A stretch of DNA of 60,000 bases from Cristatella mucedo (Eukaryota > Bryozoa > Phylactolaemata > Cristatellidae). A program made the translations under genes and the position numbers. Within the stretch, counting starts at the first letter, position 1; each line of letters opens with the position of its first letter. Below are positions 45,463 to 57,800 of the stretch, piece by piece. The notes beneath the pieces are model-generated. The model saw only the letters and a list, made by a program, of their open reading frames with translations, was not told the DNA's origin and made no database searches. The stretch covers positions 10,319,001 through 10,379,000 of the forward strand of contig WPIO01000007.1 of assembly GCA_009760855.2 (NCBI GenBank), given 5' to 3'.

Positions 45463-45950
45463 GGCCGTGAGGCGCAATGCAGCGCCGAAGGCCACCGGTG
45501 GCGGCGCTAAAGGATCGCGAGTGACGAGCGTGCGAAAGGGGGCAGTGACCGGCGGAGCTCTGCAGGCCGCCGGCAAGGCCCTCGGGTCACGGCTAGCTTG
45601 AGTCGTCGAGTGCTCTTTGGCCGACTTCCGATCCCGAGCTCCACCGGGCACTGCAGCAGCAGCAGCAGCAGCAGACGAGCTCCTAGTTCGAGCAGAGGCG
45701 TCGAGGAAGGTGCCGGAGGAGGCCGATTCGCTTTCCTACCGGCCGACGATGGACGACGTGCCGACCGGGCACGGCTTGTGACGGCAGCGACGAACGAACG
45801 TCGGTGGCCCTGTGACGAGCAGCAGCAGCAGCAGAGGTGAGCTCGTGCGACTCGCTGGCTTTGCGCCGCCGGTGCGACTCGATCGAGCTCGGCTACGCTC
45901 CCTCGCACGCGTGCTCGAGTCCATCGATGCTAAGAGCAACATGTCACGAG
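45463..45950 (-). promoter_or_regulatory. CpG-rich 5' region of the RING gene
   Basis: GC- and CpG-dense sequence upstream of the ATG, likely 5' UTR and promoter. It includes short (GCA)n/(CAG)n runs at 45653-45673 and 45819-45836. No TATA box is obvious. Open frames here on both strands are by-products of base composition. Confidence 0.5.
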
Positions 45951-46444
45951 CGGCCCGAGTCGGCTACGAAGCACCACTGACTGCCTTCCTCTAGTCGCTC
46001 GAGCCTGGCTGTAAGCACAGGCAAAGGCGCAGTTCCGTCTGCGACTGTGCATAGCCAGTAAGGGCTGAAGCAGCAGCTGCTCTGCGAAGCATGCCAATGG
46101 GTCCCCAATAATCCCCTTTGACGTAAGCTGTGCACAAGAGAGTGTCTTGCGCTTGCCGTGCGGCACGTGTGTAGGGTCAAGAATAAAAAGTAAAATGCAT
46201 GTCAAAGTGAGGGCGGTTGTACGGCAGTGAGTTCGATCTTGGTAATGCGTCGGTTGCTTGATTCTGGAAGGCTGTGGTGGACGGCTGGCGCTGGACGAGC
46301 TATGATCTAGCGTCAAGAAGTCAATGGGTTGAGTTGACCAGCTGCTGGCATGTCCCTTCTGCTATAGGACCAAGCTAATTGCAGAATGTTAGAGAATATT
46401 TGCAGAATCTGCTCGGGAATGTGTATTCAGTGCTTCCATTCTAT
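45951..46444. other. Unassigned sequence upstream of the RING gene
   Basis: Nothing recognised. Confidence 0.4.
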
Positions 46445-46520
46445 CAAACTCAAAGTGCCTAGAAAGAGATTTAGTTCTCTTGTGACACTGCACTATTATC
46501 ATCATGTATATTATTATTAC
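46445..46520 (+). mobile_element. LINE-A-like tail remnant
   Basis: AAAGTGCCTAGAAAGAGATT, TAGTTCTCTTGTGACACTGC, then ATT-rich. Confidence 0.6.
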
Positions 46521-47123
46521 TGCATACTCGTGCATTTACAAGAGTTTCATGTAAAACGCAGATACACTGCCATGCCCATAAAGTTAAAAATCACATGGAG
46601 GCCGTGTTTACAAACACTTCGAGTAGACACTGATATCGTTGGCTTTTCTTGCAGTCTGCTAGTCTGCCACCTCCCAATCGCAGTTAGTGGCTGTTCTAGG
46701 CCAAGGTTTATCTGTGAATAGTATTGCCATCGCCGACCTGTCCTTGCCTTCATTGCCTTGTCCTTTGACTTCATTAGCTCAGGTGACTCGGCAGACAGAA
46801 CGATTGGGGATTGACTGCCCTGAAAACCCTGCAAGCCAGACAGCATGCAGTAAGCACTCAAAAGCCTATGCCAGACACATATATATGGGCGGCATCTGGG
46901 TTAATCCATCGGCTTTGTTCAAGTCTTCACCGACCAAGTAGCTCCAGTCAGTGGCCGGTTTGTAAGCTTTTAAAACTGCAGTACGGTTTTGTTTACGCCC
47001 TGGCAGCCACCACATGGTTGCAGGCATGAGCACTGGTGAATCAATGCGGAATGGCAATAGGAATGCGTTCAGGTAACTCGTGCTGCCCATGCCCACTCGC
47101 CAGTTGATGCTGCCTTTGCTAAT
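46521..47123. other. Unassigned sequence
   Basis: Nothing recognised. Confidence 0.4.
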
Positions 47124-48113
47124 GTAGTGTAATGTAATGTAATGTATCTCCATCTGTACCTACACAAAGTCATAAAGACTATGTGGGTGTTACACAGGAG
47201 AGTTTGTATAGCGCACTCATAGCCTAAGCGGCTTTCGGTATGCATTCGGTAGCCAACAGAATTCATCTCATGCAGCAAAGAGAAAGTGGGAAGCATAGCA
47301 GAGTCAGGAGAGCAGTTGAGGTAGTGAGTAGCATGAAAGTAGCAGCTCAGGACTGCTGAAAAGGATGAGCCATAGTCGACAGCAAAAGAGTAGTTGTCCT
47401 TGCATAAGAATTGTGAAAGTTCCAGACTCCTCTATTGCTCCAGAAGTTCCAGTTCCTAGACTGAAGTTCCACAGTCTAGGACATGCAGAGCAAAAACCTC
47501 TGTCGCCAACGGTCTTTAGGCGGAGTAATGGAACAGCTAATTTATTGTCCACACAGGACCTGAGGGCGCGAACAGGCTGAAGCTGATGCAGCCGTTCAGC
47601 TAGGTACAAAAGAGCCAATCCGGGGCGGGACTTGTGGGTCAGCGTAAGAACTATGCTCTGTATCCGTTGCTCAACCGGCATCCATCCTAGCTCTTTTAGC
47701 AAAGGAGACACGTGCTCAAACCTCTGGGACTTGAAGACGAGCCTTGCAGCCATATTCATAGTCAGCTGCCGTGGCCTAGTTGCTTTCTTCGGTAGCCCAG
47801 CCAAAAGAGAATTACAATAATCAAGCCGAGACAGAACCAAGGAGCTAGTGAATTTTTTTGCAAGCCACTGTGGAAGACGGCTCCTAATCTTGAATAGGGA
47901 TCGGGCGTGATGGCTAGCTGTAGAAGCAGTGTTCTGAATGAAGCTTCTTAAAATGTATGCAGCTGTTGAAAACGACACCTAAATTTCGAGCACATGGTGA
48001 TGGTCGCACAACAGCATGACCTATTAGAAGAGCAAAGCCTTTAAATCTAGCAACAGGCTTAGGGTGTCCTATGAACCGCAGTTCGGTTTTATCGTCATTT
48101 AGTTTCAAGCAGA
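47124..48113 (-). mobile_element. LINE-B copy with (ATTAC)n tail
   Basis: The 3' end is GGAGATACATTACATTACAT on the minus strand. The minus frame reads [80 protein letters not shown] and [20 protein letters not shown]. It is broken by a short insertion of unrelated sequence near 47420-47465. Confidence 0.88.
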
Positions 48114-48669
48114 GCGGTTCAGAAGGGGGCTACATTCTCTGAGCTGACAGCCGAACGAGACAGCAGACAAGGTCTGATGTTGCCTCCACTGCTGTCCCCA
48201 ATTTTTCTACCAGCTGCCTCGATTGGCTTCGAAAAGCCTCGGCCGGCTAAAGTAGAGGCTGGCAAGCTAAAAATAATTCAGTCAGCAAAGGCTCCAGCAG
48301 ACCTGCAGCTCTGTGGTAGCATATTGCCACAGTGCAGTGCATCGAAGGCAGGCTGGTTTAATGGCTGTCCACAGCCGCAGTGGGGTGGCTCTGCTTCCTG
48401 GACGAGACGTCATCGGGAGCCACGACAGATTAAGCTCAGATGCTGCTTGCTGACAGGAGCTGCAGAACAGTGCAGGAGCAGTTGCACTCAGCAGCAAATC
48501 GGAAGCCACCGCTCAGTTCCTCGAGGGAAGACACTGCTCCCTTTTATTCAAGGCCTCAGCATGAACGCTATGCTCTCGTCGTGCAACCATCCTTCATGCT
48601 GTGAAAGCTCCAGCATCGCTCCTCTGGCTTTTATTTTGGGCCTATGAGTGCATCCGATCAGTTAGGAAG

Positions 48670-48675
<6 letters not shown>
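48114..48675. other. Unassigned; open plus frame
   Basis: A 156-codon plus frame (48177-48647) has no recognised motif or splice structure. I would not call it a gene on this evidence. Confidence 0.3.
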
Positions 48676-48742
<67 letters not shown>

Positions 48743-48756
48743 TCTCTCTCTCTCTC
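48676..48756 (+). repeat. (CT)n microsatellite
   Basis: About 80 bp. Confidence 0.97.
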
Positions 48757-48969
48757 GTGAGAGTCATCAGCAAGGTTAACCTGTCTGTTAACAAGGTCTG
48801 CCTGTCACCACCTTGGCTGATCGAATGTCTCCCCCCCCCCGACCTCGTGGTCTAATTTTTCTTGTGCTTGTGCACACTTTGAACGATCCACAGGTGGTCC
48901 TGCCTTCTCAGCAGGAGGGATTCACAAGTTGGGCTGGCCCGGAGGGGACAAACGTCAAAGTGGGCGATT

Positions 48970-49062
48970 ATAATAATGACAATAATAATAATACACATGA
49001 TATAGTGCCCTCAGAGAACTCCATTTCTTTCTAGGCACTTTACATTTGCTGCAAAGGAAGCA
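48970..49062 (-). mobile_element. LINE-A tail fragment
   Basis: (AAT)n, GATATAGTGCCCTCAGAGAA, CTTTCTAGGCACTTTACATT. On the minus strand the outer stem reads GTGCC with GGCAC, another compensatory variant. Confidence 0.78.
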
Positions 49063-50054
49063 CACCACACTGCTACGCCTAGTCAGCAAGTGCAAAGGAA
49101 GGTGGCCACCGTGACCTGGCTCACTCCTGGACTGACCTGATGGGGCATGTTGAGGGTGAGCCTTCCTGTGATTGACTCCCCGTTGCTAGGTCGAGGTCTG
49201 GCTTGATCAAGGCTGTGTCTGTGATAGCTAGCATCGAAAGACAGGTGATGTTTCAGCCCCTTCAGACCGACCAGCCAATCGACCAATTGCGCAAGTCATT
49301 GAGTGTGAATGTCAGCTGAACTCAGTGGGTTATCCCAGACATCGCCGAGCAAGAAAGAGGCTTTTAATGTCAGCCAGCACTGACCTGCCTAGAAAGATAT
49401 TTAGTTCCCTTCGGACGCCACGCATTAGCATTACTGATGTTATGAAAGTTTACACAAACTGATAAAACGTTAGCAGAAACCCCGGGATCGGTGCCAGGAT
49501 GCAAGCATGCACAGGCGCACACACGCCTGGTCCCGCCAGCTCAGGGCAGGCAGCAGGGGCTGCCACGGTCTACCTAGTCTGTCGACGACCATCGGCGAAA
49601 GAACGCTCCAGGTCCGCGCCATCAAGGAATAAGAATAGCCTGGTAGCCGTACTTATCCATCGACGAGCAGCAACACTCAACGGCATACGGGTAGATAGTC
49701 TAGATAGCCTGTTCGATATTAGCACGGGACAAAAATCTATTCTAGCATGGTGATGGGTGTGAGTGCAGTTAGTTATGCAATACGGCTGCTTGCAAGCTTG
49801 AGCTCGGCTCGGCTCGGTCGGCTTAGATGCATCCATCACCTGCCACAGTTTGACGGGTGGGGGTGGCTGCCAAGTCGAAGGGGTGATGGCCGCAGGCAAG
49901 ACCCTGCTCGCAGGGGGTGGGTAGGAGAGGTTAGGGGGAGCTGCTACCCCATCCTTCACTGTCAGGGAAGGGCTCAACAGGGCAGCCGCACTGCAAGAAG
50001 AAGTACGCTAACCGAGGCGCTGCTGCAAGTTGCCAAGCAGTCATTGCCACGTGT
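49063..50054. other. Unassigned; one tail remnant
   Basis: A LINE-A-like tail remnant at 49388-49430 (GCCTAGAAAGATATTTAGTT). The rest is unrecognised. Confidence 0.4.
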
Positions 50055-50082
50055 ATAATAATAATAATTCACTTGATAAAGC
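50055..50082 (-). mobile_element. Short LINE-A terminus
   Basis: ATAATAATAATTCACTTGAT, AAAGC only; cut before the rest of the hairpin. Confidence 0.5.
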
Positions 50083-50327
50083 ATATACCACCCATTTGTA
50101 GCCAAGCGATAAGTAGGCAATCCAAGGCCGATGCAGTGCCCTTAGCAGATCCCCAGGCAATAACGCATTGCGCCGATAGTATGGCTAAGCGGCGCAATTT
50201 TGGAGCAACGTGTGGGTAGGCTTTCATCATGCCCCACGTGTAACATTGGCCATGCTCACAGCAAGGTATATAGATAAATACATCGGCCGAATATTTCATT
50301 GTACTGCTGATGCAACGGCCATAATTG

Positions 50328-50505
50328 TACAGTGGTAGCAGAAGAGCCTTGGCGAGTAGCACCCTTGTTCTGCAAGTTTCGAACCAGTCAGCTTGGGTCG
50401 AGGCCTTACTCAGGCCGAATACCAAAAGGCAAGTGTTGAGCGATAGAGGAAAACTCCTACTTGTCAGCAGGATACGAACCCGAGATGTTCAGATCTCGAA
50501 TCTGC
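50328..50505 (-). mobile_element. SINE-2, tRNA-derived
   Basis: The 3' end on the minus strand is GCTCTTCTGCTACCACTGTA. B box CGGGTTCGTATCC at about 50468-50480. Longer than other copies, so it may contain an extra segment. Confidence 0.62.
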
Positions 50506-50506
50506 G

Positions 50507-50507
50507 C

Positions 50508-50545
<38 letters not shown>

Positions 50546-50575
50546 GAGGGGGGGGAGGGAGGGAGACAGAGAGAG
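50507..50575 (+). repeat. (GA)n microsatellite between two SINE-2 pieces
   Basis: GA with a G-rich end. Confidence 0.95.
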
Positions 50576-50576
50576 C

Positions 50577-50690
50577 CCAGAGAGCCTTAGCAGCTATCAG
50601 CCTACCTGTACAATCAATCTTTTGTCGCCTGCTGCACGACTCCAATCGGCAACATTGGTCATGAAGTGCAAGGATCCTACTGCCACAAGT
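50577..50690 (-). mobile_element. SINE-2 fragment, decayed
   Basis: AGCCTTAGCAGCTATCAGCC and ATTGGTCATGAAGTGCAAGG align with the copy at 8835 (AGCCTTATCGGCTATC; CTTGGTCATGAAGAGCGAGC). Confidence 0.5.
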
Positions 50691-52154
50691 GGTAGTGAAA
50701 TAGAGATGTCGCCTAGAAGCGTGGCTAACCAGTAGTACTTTCAGCAATGGTGCGTGCACGAATGCCGAAGGTATCGTAGCACGCGGAGCAGCAATCACGA
50801 GTGACCTTGACCTTACTAACAACGAATCCATGTCGTTACCGTAGAGTGCTCAATGTCATTATCATAGGGAGGCATGAGTGTACAGGAACAGCGAGAGCGT
50901 ACAGCTCATTTCGAAGCCCAATGTACAACTGGCTGACTATTACATGAGTCGGACTTCTATGCTGCCTATTCAGAGATTATGACTTTACATGTTCTCAATC
51001 GTTACAATTCAGGAACTGCAGATAATGGCTCGGAAGTCATATTCGAACGGATGCAGCATGCCAAGTCAGCAAAGCTGGCCTGGCCTGGCATGGCGCCCAG
51101 TGCAGAATGGTCAGAATGCCGAACATACTCTGCGGAGGTCCTCCATTCACTTTAACTTTTGCTGCCGCAGGGTGGTGGCTGATGGTCTACAGGCAGCTGA
51201 ATGTTGGGTGGGCAGAGAGCCCTTTGTTTGACCAGCTAGTCACATGCATTCAGTGTGGCTAGCTAAGACAATGCCCGTCACAATTACTCAGCCAAGACCT
51301 TGAACACAACAAGCAGCTGTGAGCCGTGGCTTGCTCGCATGAAGTACCGGATGTTTGTAATCCCCATTCCATCCAGGTGCAAGTGAGCCAGCACCTCGAT
51401 TGTGACAGAGGGGCCACATGGCTGGGCGGCAACCCGAAGAATAGAAAGCTGGGCCCTGCTGCTACTGGTAATACCAGAGCTTTTGGAATGCTTCAGCAGT
51501 AGGGTAAGAACTACCGGTCTCTGCTGGTGTGTCCCGTGGCTACACCACCTGTGCTATGCTCTTCCGAACAGCTTATTTCTAGCGAAGGCCGTCAATCGCA
51601 TTAGATTCAGAAGTTTGGTATTTTGTCATAGGCTGCTGAATGGTCCCAGTGTCTCTCACGCTTTTTTATTTTTGCTTCAGCCTCTGCAAACCAAGAGCTG
51701 CAAAATGAGAAAATTTTTTGGGAACTTTTAATGAAAATTCATCTGCAGGAAGGATGGATTGATTTCACGAGTTGGCTTTTTTAAAAGAAGGATAATTCAA
51801 CTACGATCAAGAACCCATGCAACCAGAATTAGCTTGTCCAGTGATACAGATGTTTTATTATTGTTGTTATTATTAAACACGTAGTCGATCAATGAGTAAC
51901 TCTGAGCAGACAAAGTCCGACAGCCAAAGTGCGAGCTTACATTCGAGTCCCGATAATGGTACACTATATTCTTCAATATTCGCTATCTTCTACCTACAAA
52001 ACGTATCGAGCAATACTAGTGGCGCCAATAGCTTTTTAACAACTCTAGCAACATCCAGTCGCAGCTAGGCCAATAATGGTCGAGCAGGATAGAAGAAACA
52101 GCTACGGTTCTGCTGCACACATGCTGTCTCTTACCCACCCCTACCCCATACTAG
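50691..52154. other. Unassigned sequence
   Basis: No recognised exon or repeat except a short ATT run near 51855. Confidence 0.4.
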
Positions 52155-52361
52155 GAGCTTCCGGTAACTCCCGCAGGGTTGCCGTTAGTGCGATTCGTTT
52201 GCACACCTGGGTTTGTGATGTATGATGAAACGAAGCAGGCAGACCGTGCAAGTCTGACCGATGCAAATGGAAACTCGATCACTCGGTGGCTGTCCTCGTA
52301 CCGATCGTTTCCCCAGGGCCTCTCGATCAGCAGCATTCAAGAGACCAGTCGAAAAAGTTTG
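52155..52361 (+). CDS. Probable internal exon of an unidentified gene
   Basis: 207 nt, 69 codons, fully open. The acceptor is at the end of a pyrimidine-rich run (CCCACCCCTACCCCATACTAG) and the donor AGTTTG is followed by GTAAGCAAG. It encodes ELPVTPAGLPLVRFVCTPGF, VMYDETKQADRASLTDANGN, SITRWLSSYRSFPQGLSISS, IQETSRKSL. Composition is protein-like and both boundaries are in phase 0. I do not recognise the family and found no neighbouring exons. The antisense frame here is a shadow. Confidence 0.5.
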
Positions 52362-54420
52362 GTAAGCAAGTGGGTCTACCGAAGCAGAACTTAAACAAAG
52401 CTCTTCCTATGTAAGAAAGTGTCTCTACAAGCCGCCACTGACTAGCCAGCTCATGGATCCTTTTACTGCAATAACTGGCAACACCCGAGGATTTGCTCGA
52501 GCACAATCAGTAACACTCCTAAAGATAAACAGCATAAATATTCTCCTGGAAATACTCAAGGGAAGCAGGGGGTTCCGGCTAAGATAAACAGAACGTTCTA
52601 GGAAATCGATAGAGCACTGAGCAGTACACCAACAGAAAGGGAGGAGGGGAGAAGCAGCTGCAAGAGGAATCAGCAGCACCAGCTGCTGCTGCAGCAGGCC
52701 AATCGATAGGCTGGATGACTGTAAACAGGTAAACACGGGTGGGGCTAAAGCCACCACCAGCCACCCGGACTGGTACACACGCAGAGGAGCTACCTATGCG
52801 CAGCAGCGTACCACCAAGTAGCAGGAAGTCCCGTTGGTGAGAAGGAGAGCTAGTGCTCCACCTGCCTTAGCACCGACGGCTCTCTGCCGAGGCTATGAGC
52901 TACATTAGATGGCAGTTGACCACGAACTTGATAGTTGATATCCTAGAGGAAACAAAGGGGTGTCAGGCTGTTGCTCCATAAAGGCCGGTCGATTTTACCT
53001 TTTCTTTATGTCACTTTTTTAAACATCAGGCCCCCTGCCTCGCGATTCATATGCAGGTGATGCTTTCCTGGCAATTCATAAACACAAATCATTGGCATCT
53101 GAATCTCGGAGCCGCGATGGCCGTGCATCTCCAACCTCACCTCATCTCCAACCTCACGGCTGCTTACATTGTTCCAAGAATGTCTCGAATCGGTCTATTG
53201 TGTAGCCTTACAGCCAGCAATGTGCGTTAGCCTATGAATTATTAGCTAAGCTAGGCAGCCGGCGAGGGAGAAGTCGGTCGCCAATGCAGGAAGGAGCCCT
53301 CGGCAGACTGATCAGGCTGTTGAAGATGGAATACGTCGATAGTCGGGTCTGTGGGCTCTGTCACGGTCGGCCTGTCCGGCCTGGCGCTGGTTATGTTGCA
53401 TCCCGAACCGGCTGAATGTACTGAGACCGTAGAGAACAAGAACTGCCTACCCGAAGGTACCCACTTGCAATGACAGTCTTTTCTATGAGCGATGATTCAC
53501 ACAAACTCAAGAATGCTGTCTTGTGCCCGACATCAAAACGATGACGACCGGTCACAGCAACAGCCAGCTGCAAGTGCACGGCAACGATCGTGCCAAGCAC
53601 CGTACAGTGGCAGAAGGACGGGAACATGCTGCCCAGCACAGGAAAGACCTTCAGCCAGGCAGGGCTGGGCAGTATTTAACGAGGAGTGGCAGTGTGTTCT
53701 CGAGGGGATTGAGATCATCTCACAAGGTCAGCAAGTATTTTATGTATGTGTCAATAAAAGCCCCTTTTTGAGACAACTCTCTTCAAAATGTTTAAACAAG
53801 TTTGGCTTTTTCGAATGAAAAAAGGCAGCACGACAACCCTACTTTCACACTCCTACAATCTTTCACTCAGCTGCTGGCAAGCTCTTCGATTCGTATGGAT
53901 TGCCTAGCTCTCTATGGCAGCTCGCCATTGCAAGGTCCCTGCAAGATCCAAGCTAGCTCACGATCTGGATCGAGGGCCGTGGCACTCTCTTGCATGTGAC
54001 AGTGCCAAGATTCATGCAAATCGGTCAAAAAAGTGGCTGAACCGTCGGTCGACGTTATGTGGTGCTACCCTCAGTCAAAAGGATATCCCAGTGCTAGAGA
54101 GAAAGCTATGCCCTGTCGTCCTGGAGAGTTTCAACCAACCACCGCCGCTAGACACACAGCCATTAGCTGACAGTGAGCTGGGCAGTCAGCGACGCAGCAA
54201 ACAGTCTGGCCTCCAGGCTCTCTGCTCAGTCTGGCACCCTGTGCTTTCTGTCGGCCACGAGGCAGCCAGGCTAGGCATGATCAGCCCACTTCTGCATGAG
54301 TCATGCAGTGTCCATGGCGACAGAGGGGATGGGAATAGAGGCAAGGCGGCTCAGGTTTCTGTAGATCATAGGAGATGCAGCACCGCCTACCCCCCAACTG
54401 AAGACACAAGGAACTTACCC
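52362..54420. other. Unassigned sequence
   Basis: Several overlapping frames (for example a minus frame at 53639-53391) without recognised motifs. Nothing I can support as a gene. Confidence 0.35.
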
Positions 54421-55030
54421 AGTGCAGCAGCAGCAGCAGCAGCACCGGTCTTTTGCTGCCGACCTCCACTGGACTGGCGACCAGGCAGCCAGCAATGGCA
54501 GCAGCAGCACTGCAGGCACGCGTCGCGCTCGACGTGTGGGCGGAGGCCACCGAGGTAGGCGAGCGAGTTCTGCGGCTCCACTGCTGCTCGCTTGCTCACA
54601 GACCGGTGGCGGCAAACTGTCCGCGTGTGAGCACGCCGAAGCAAGCGCGTGGTATGGTATTAGCTCAGTGAACCAGCCTCTGCCGACACCCAGCTGCTGC
54701 TACTGCTGCGGCCACCTCAGCCTCTGTGGTGAGCCGCCCGAGCGGCAGAGCGAGAGCTAACGAGTGCCATTGTAGAGCAGCCATTCATTGCAGGCGCAGT
54801 GACAATGACATCGCATGACCAGCAGCAGCCGCCCCGATCGACAACAGCCAGGGGAGTGCCGGCAGACTATCGATGCGGTACCACTAGAACGACCGGCTCG
54901 GGCCTGCTACGTTTCTGTTGCCACTTACCCAAGGTTCAGTGCTTTTGGCTGCTCCACCCCCCTCCACTCCTCCGGGCAGCCGGCCGCAGCAATGACCCGC
55001 CTCAGCGTCGGCAGCTCGGATGAATGGAGA
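54421..55030. other. GC-rich region with a (CAG)n run and a minus-strand donor-like site
   Basis: CpG-rich relative to its surroundings. (GCA)n at 54425-54445. On the minus strand the repeat is followed directly by GCACTGGGTAAGTTCC, a strong donor-like site. This could be a 5' exon of a minus-strand gene. The frames are low-complexity, so I do not assign a protein. Confidence 0.35.
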
Positions 55031-55359
55031 TCGGGAGCGAGCAAGCGAGCATGCCTTAAAACTCCAGTACTATGCACCATCGTCTGTCACCGTGCAAGGG
55101 GGCCTGGGGGGGGGGCAAGGGCGTGGGTGGTGGCTCGTAGACTCCCAAAGCTGGCAGAGCGATTCGGCAGTCAGTTTAAGGCGATTGACTGCTTTGATGG
55201 TGCCGCAATTTCTCAATCGCGCCATGTAAGCCTGCCGACGCGAAGCAAACCGTCAAGCAAGAACCTAGTCAGTGGCATTTGCGTAATGAAGTAGTATCAG
55301 TGGGTCCTCGGCCCCCCTCTTGGAACCAACCTGGTGGAATGCAAATGGCAATTGCAAGC

Positions 55360-55412
55360 AAAACTATCAAAACTATTATCAAGTGCATTATTATTATTAT
55401 TATTATTAAACT
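55360..55412 (+). mobile_element. Short LINE-A terminus
   Basis: ATTATCAAGTGCATTATTAT and (ATT)n only. Confidence 0.5.
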
Positions 55413-56934
55413 GATTTGCAGTGTTGGGCTCCTTAAATGAGAAAAGTGAGCACTCTAAATCTGACCGATTTTGACTTTACCTGAGATCCTCATTGGTTCA
55501 TGAATTATAAACTGCAAGATACTAGAGTACCGGATATTCCTTAATCTACGATTTAGGCTATAGCATCTGTGGGACTGTAGTGGTGGTGAGTCAGTTGTAC
55601 TTGGAGCTTGTAATAAGTGTGTTGCACTTTGCAACTCAGCTTACATCAGAGTTATACTCTATGGCTGGTGCTTTTAAGATCTATGTGGCCTTGGATTAGA
55701 CTGCTCTAGTTAAAAATTAAGGACTACTTATAAAGGTATAGCAGCACTGGCTTGCTGCCGTGATCTGCTGCGATCGGCCATACTTGCATGCAACAGAGTG
55801 ACGTCTACGATTCCTTAGCTGAGCTTGTAGGCATTAGCTATGCCAGTATCCGTCACACACTTGCAAGGTCTAGCATCGTTTCCTGCACTGTGTCTTTGGC
55901 CAAGGACTTTAATTCACGAGTCGCTGCAGCACTCTCACAGCACATGAGCATAGGGAAGGGGAACAAGTAGCCCTGGCCCCTCATTGGACCAACCTGGAGG
56001 AGTATAGGCTAGCCAAACTGATTAAGAAGGTTGGGCTTCTCAACTTATTGGAGGGGTTGGGGTTGCCTTTCAGTTAAAGGGGTCGTCTCATTTCTTTGGC
56101 GAAGGACGTTCTTTTCGTGTCGACGTCGTCAAGTGTGTATCTATCCTCATAAGCCACTTCCGGCAATGCAAGGACAGTGCCACCAGTGGCTCTTTGGACA
56201 TGGGAAGTCCTTGGGTCTGGACCTCTGTATCTTCCAGTGTACTGGTTGGAGGTCGAGTCAGCCGGTGCTGACAGATCACCTGCCCTCTTCGGGTCAGAAT
56301 GTTGAGCTGCTGCCTCACGTGCTGCTCTCCACAGCCTTTGCTGCTACGAAGAAAGCTTACGAAAATGAAGTGGGGGACTCACTTCCGTCTGCACGTGCCA
56401 TATGATTCACACTGCCTCATTCTGCAAACAGGCCAGTCACACACTGACAGGCAGGCTTTCAGTGAACTGGCTAGCACCAAATGCATAGAGTGTACGCAAG
56501 AGGTCTTCGATCGACTATTCAGCTGGCTGCGAGCTGCAGCAGTGTCATTCAGCTGTTGAAACTTCTGTTACTAGCACTTCTTCACACCCTCCTTAGTGTC
56601 GTCATGCTCACCGGACCGTCGGCCTGGTCCTTTTGAGCATGTGTAATAACACCAAACTTGTGGATAGTCTAAATTAATTGATATATGCATTTTCTGGTGA
56701 TAGCATGTCAGCGCACTTGCTTGTTACAAAATAGGGATAAATAATAACATTATTATATTAAAACATCTGCATAGCACTCTGAGAAAATTAAACAGCTTGA
56801 CATAAACTAGGAAGCAAGCATGTCTATTTGCTAGTGATGACAAACACAATTTCAGCAAGCACAAAAGACCACGAAAAAGACAATTGACATGGGCAGAGCA
56901 AACGCTATGAAGAAAAACTGAGTTTTTAGATGTC
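55413..56934. other. Unassigned sequence
   Basis: Plus frames at 56031-56405 and 56299-56559 are open but unrecognised. The block GTTCATGAATTATAA at about 55497 also occurs near 24262, with loosely similar flanks, suggesting an old dispersed repeat. Confidence 0.35.
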
Positions 56935-57800
56935 ATCTAGATAGCAGATGTCGTGACGTCAGTCGATCGTGAATGCACGATCTCCAAGGGATTTAAGGTT
57001 GGTTAGAGGTGCAACTAATAATTGTTTAGTCAGAAGAGAGAGTTGTATGTATGGACCAGCTTAGCTAATCTATACTTTTCTTATCAAGCACAAATTTGCC
57101 CTGGTTTGGCTTAGGGGTTAAGGCACTCGCCCCGACCAAGGTCTCGGTGAATGTATTTGCTGGCCGAGGTCGTGGGCTCGAGCCCCGTGGCATATATGAA
57201 GCACCTAAATAGAAATTAAGTCCCCTTAGGGCGTTATAGGAATGAATTATATTATTATATGTAAGCACAAATTTATGCAATTTTACTGAGCTGAAAGTGT
57301 GCAGACTTAACTGTGCAACTGATGAGGTCTTCTATTGAAAGCTCTTTTTGTGACAGGATATCCAGATTCCATGCAGATGCTGCAGGAAATGTGCTGGCCG
57401 AGCCCATCGTAAGAATAGGCTTTCCAATTTCAGGATAACATTAGGTATGTCCAGAACAAGTTGGTTGGTTTTTATCGTCATTCAATTTGAGAAATTTTCC
57501 ACCATCCAAGTTCAAATGTCAGCAATAGATGTTGCAAGCGAGTCGGGTAAGTTTGATACTTTGGATGGCAGTGAGGAATCAAAGCACAGATGAAGCTCTG
57601 TGTCATCTGCATAAGATGAAACCTATATAATGCTTGGGGATCGCATCGTTAAAAGAAAGCATAGATTGTGAAATAAGGGGACCTAGAGCAGATCTCTGGG
57701 GTACCTCACACCATAAAGGTTCAATCGATGGCCAATGACAGCCCAATGAGGTACAATCTAAGCCGTGGCAGAGCAGTGCCATTCATGCCCAGGCAAGAAA
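56935..57800 (-). mobile_element. LINE-D, interrupted by a SINE-1
   Basis: Left part: GTGACGTCAGTCGATCGTGA, TGCACGATCTCCAAGGGATT (antisense of the SFGDRAF region). Right part on the minus strand: EVPQRSALGPLIS-like, a degenerate YADD region near 57600, then NLDGGKFLKLNDDKNQ-like. It is split at 57098-57262 by the SINE. No intact frame. Confidence 0.8.
57098..57262 (+). mobile_element. SINE-1 with 12-bp target duplication
   Basis: Head TTTGGCTTAGGGGTTAAGGC (A box) and GTGGGCTCGAGCCCC (B box). Tail GAAGCACCTAAATAGAAATT, AAGTCCCCTTAGGGCGTTAT and ATT-rich end, as in LINE-A. Perfect 12-bp duplications AAGCACAAATTT flank it at 57086-57097 and 57263-57274, so both ends are defined and it entered LINE-D by target-primed insertion. 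Confidence 0.92.

Noticed and set aside
44881-45510. 209-codon plus-strand frame and other long frames around the RING exon
   Set aside because: GC-rich antisense/shifted shadows of exon 1, which has full domain support on the minus strand.
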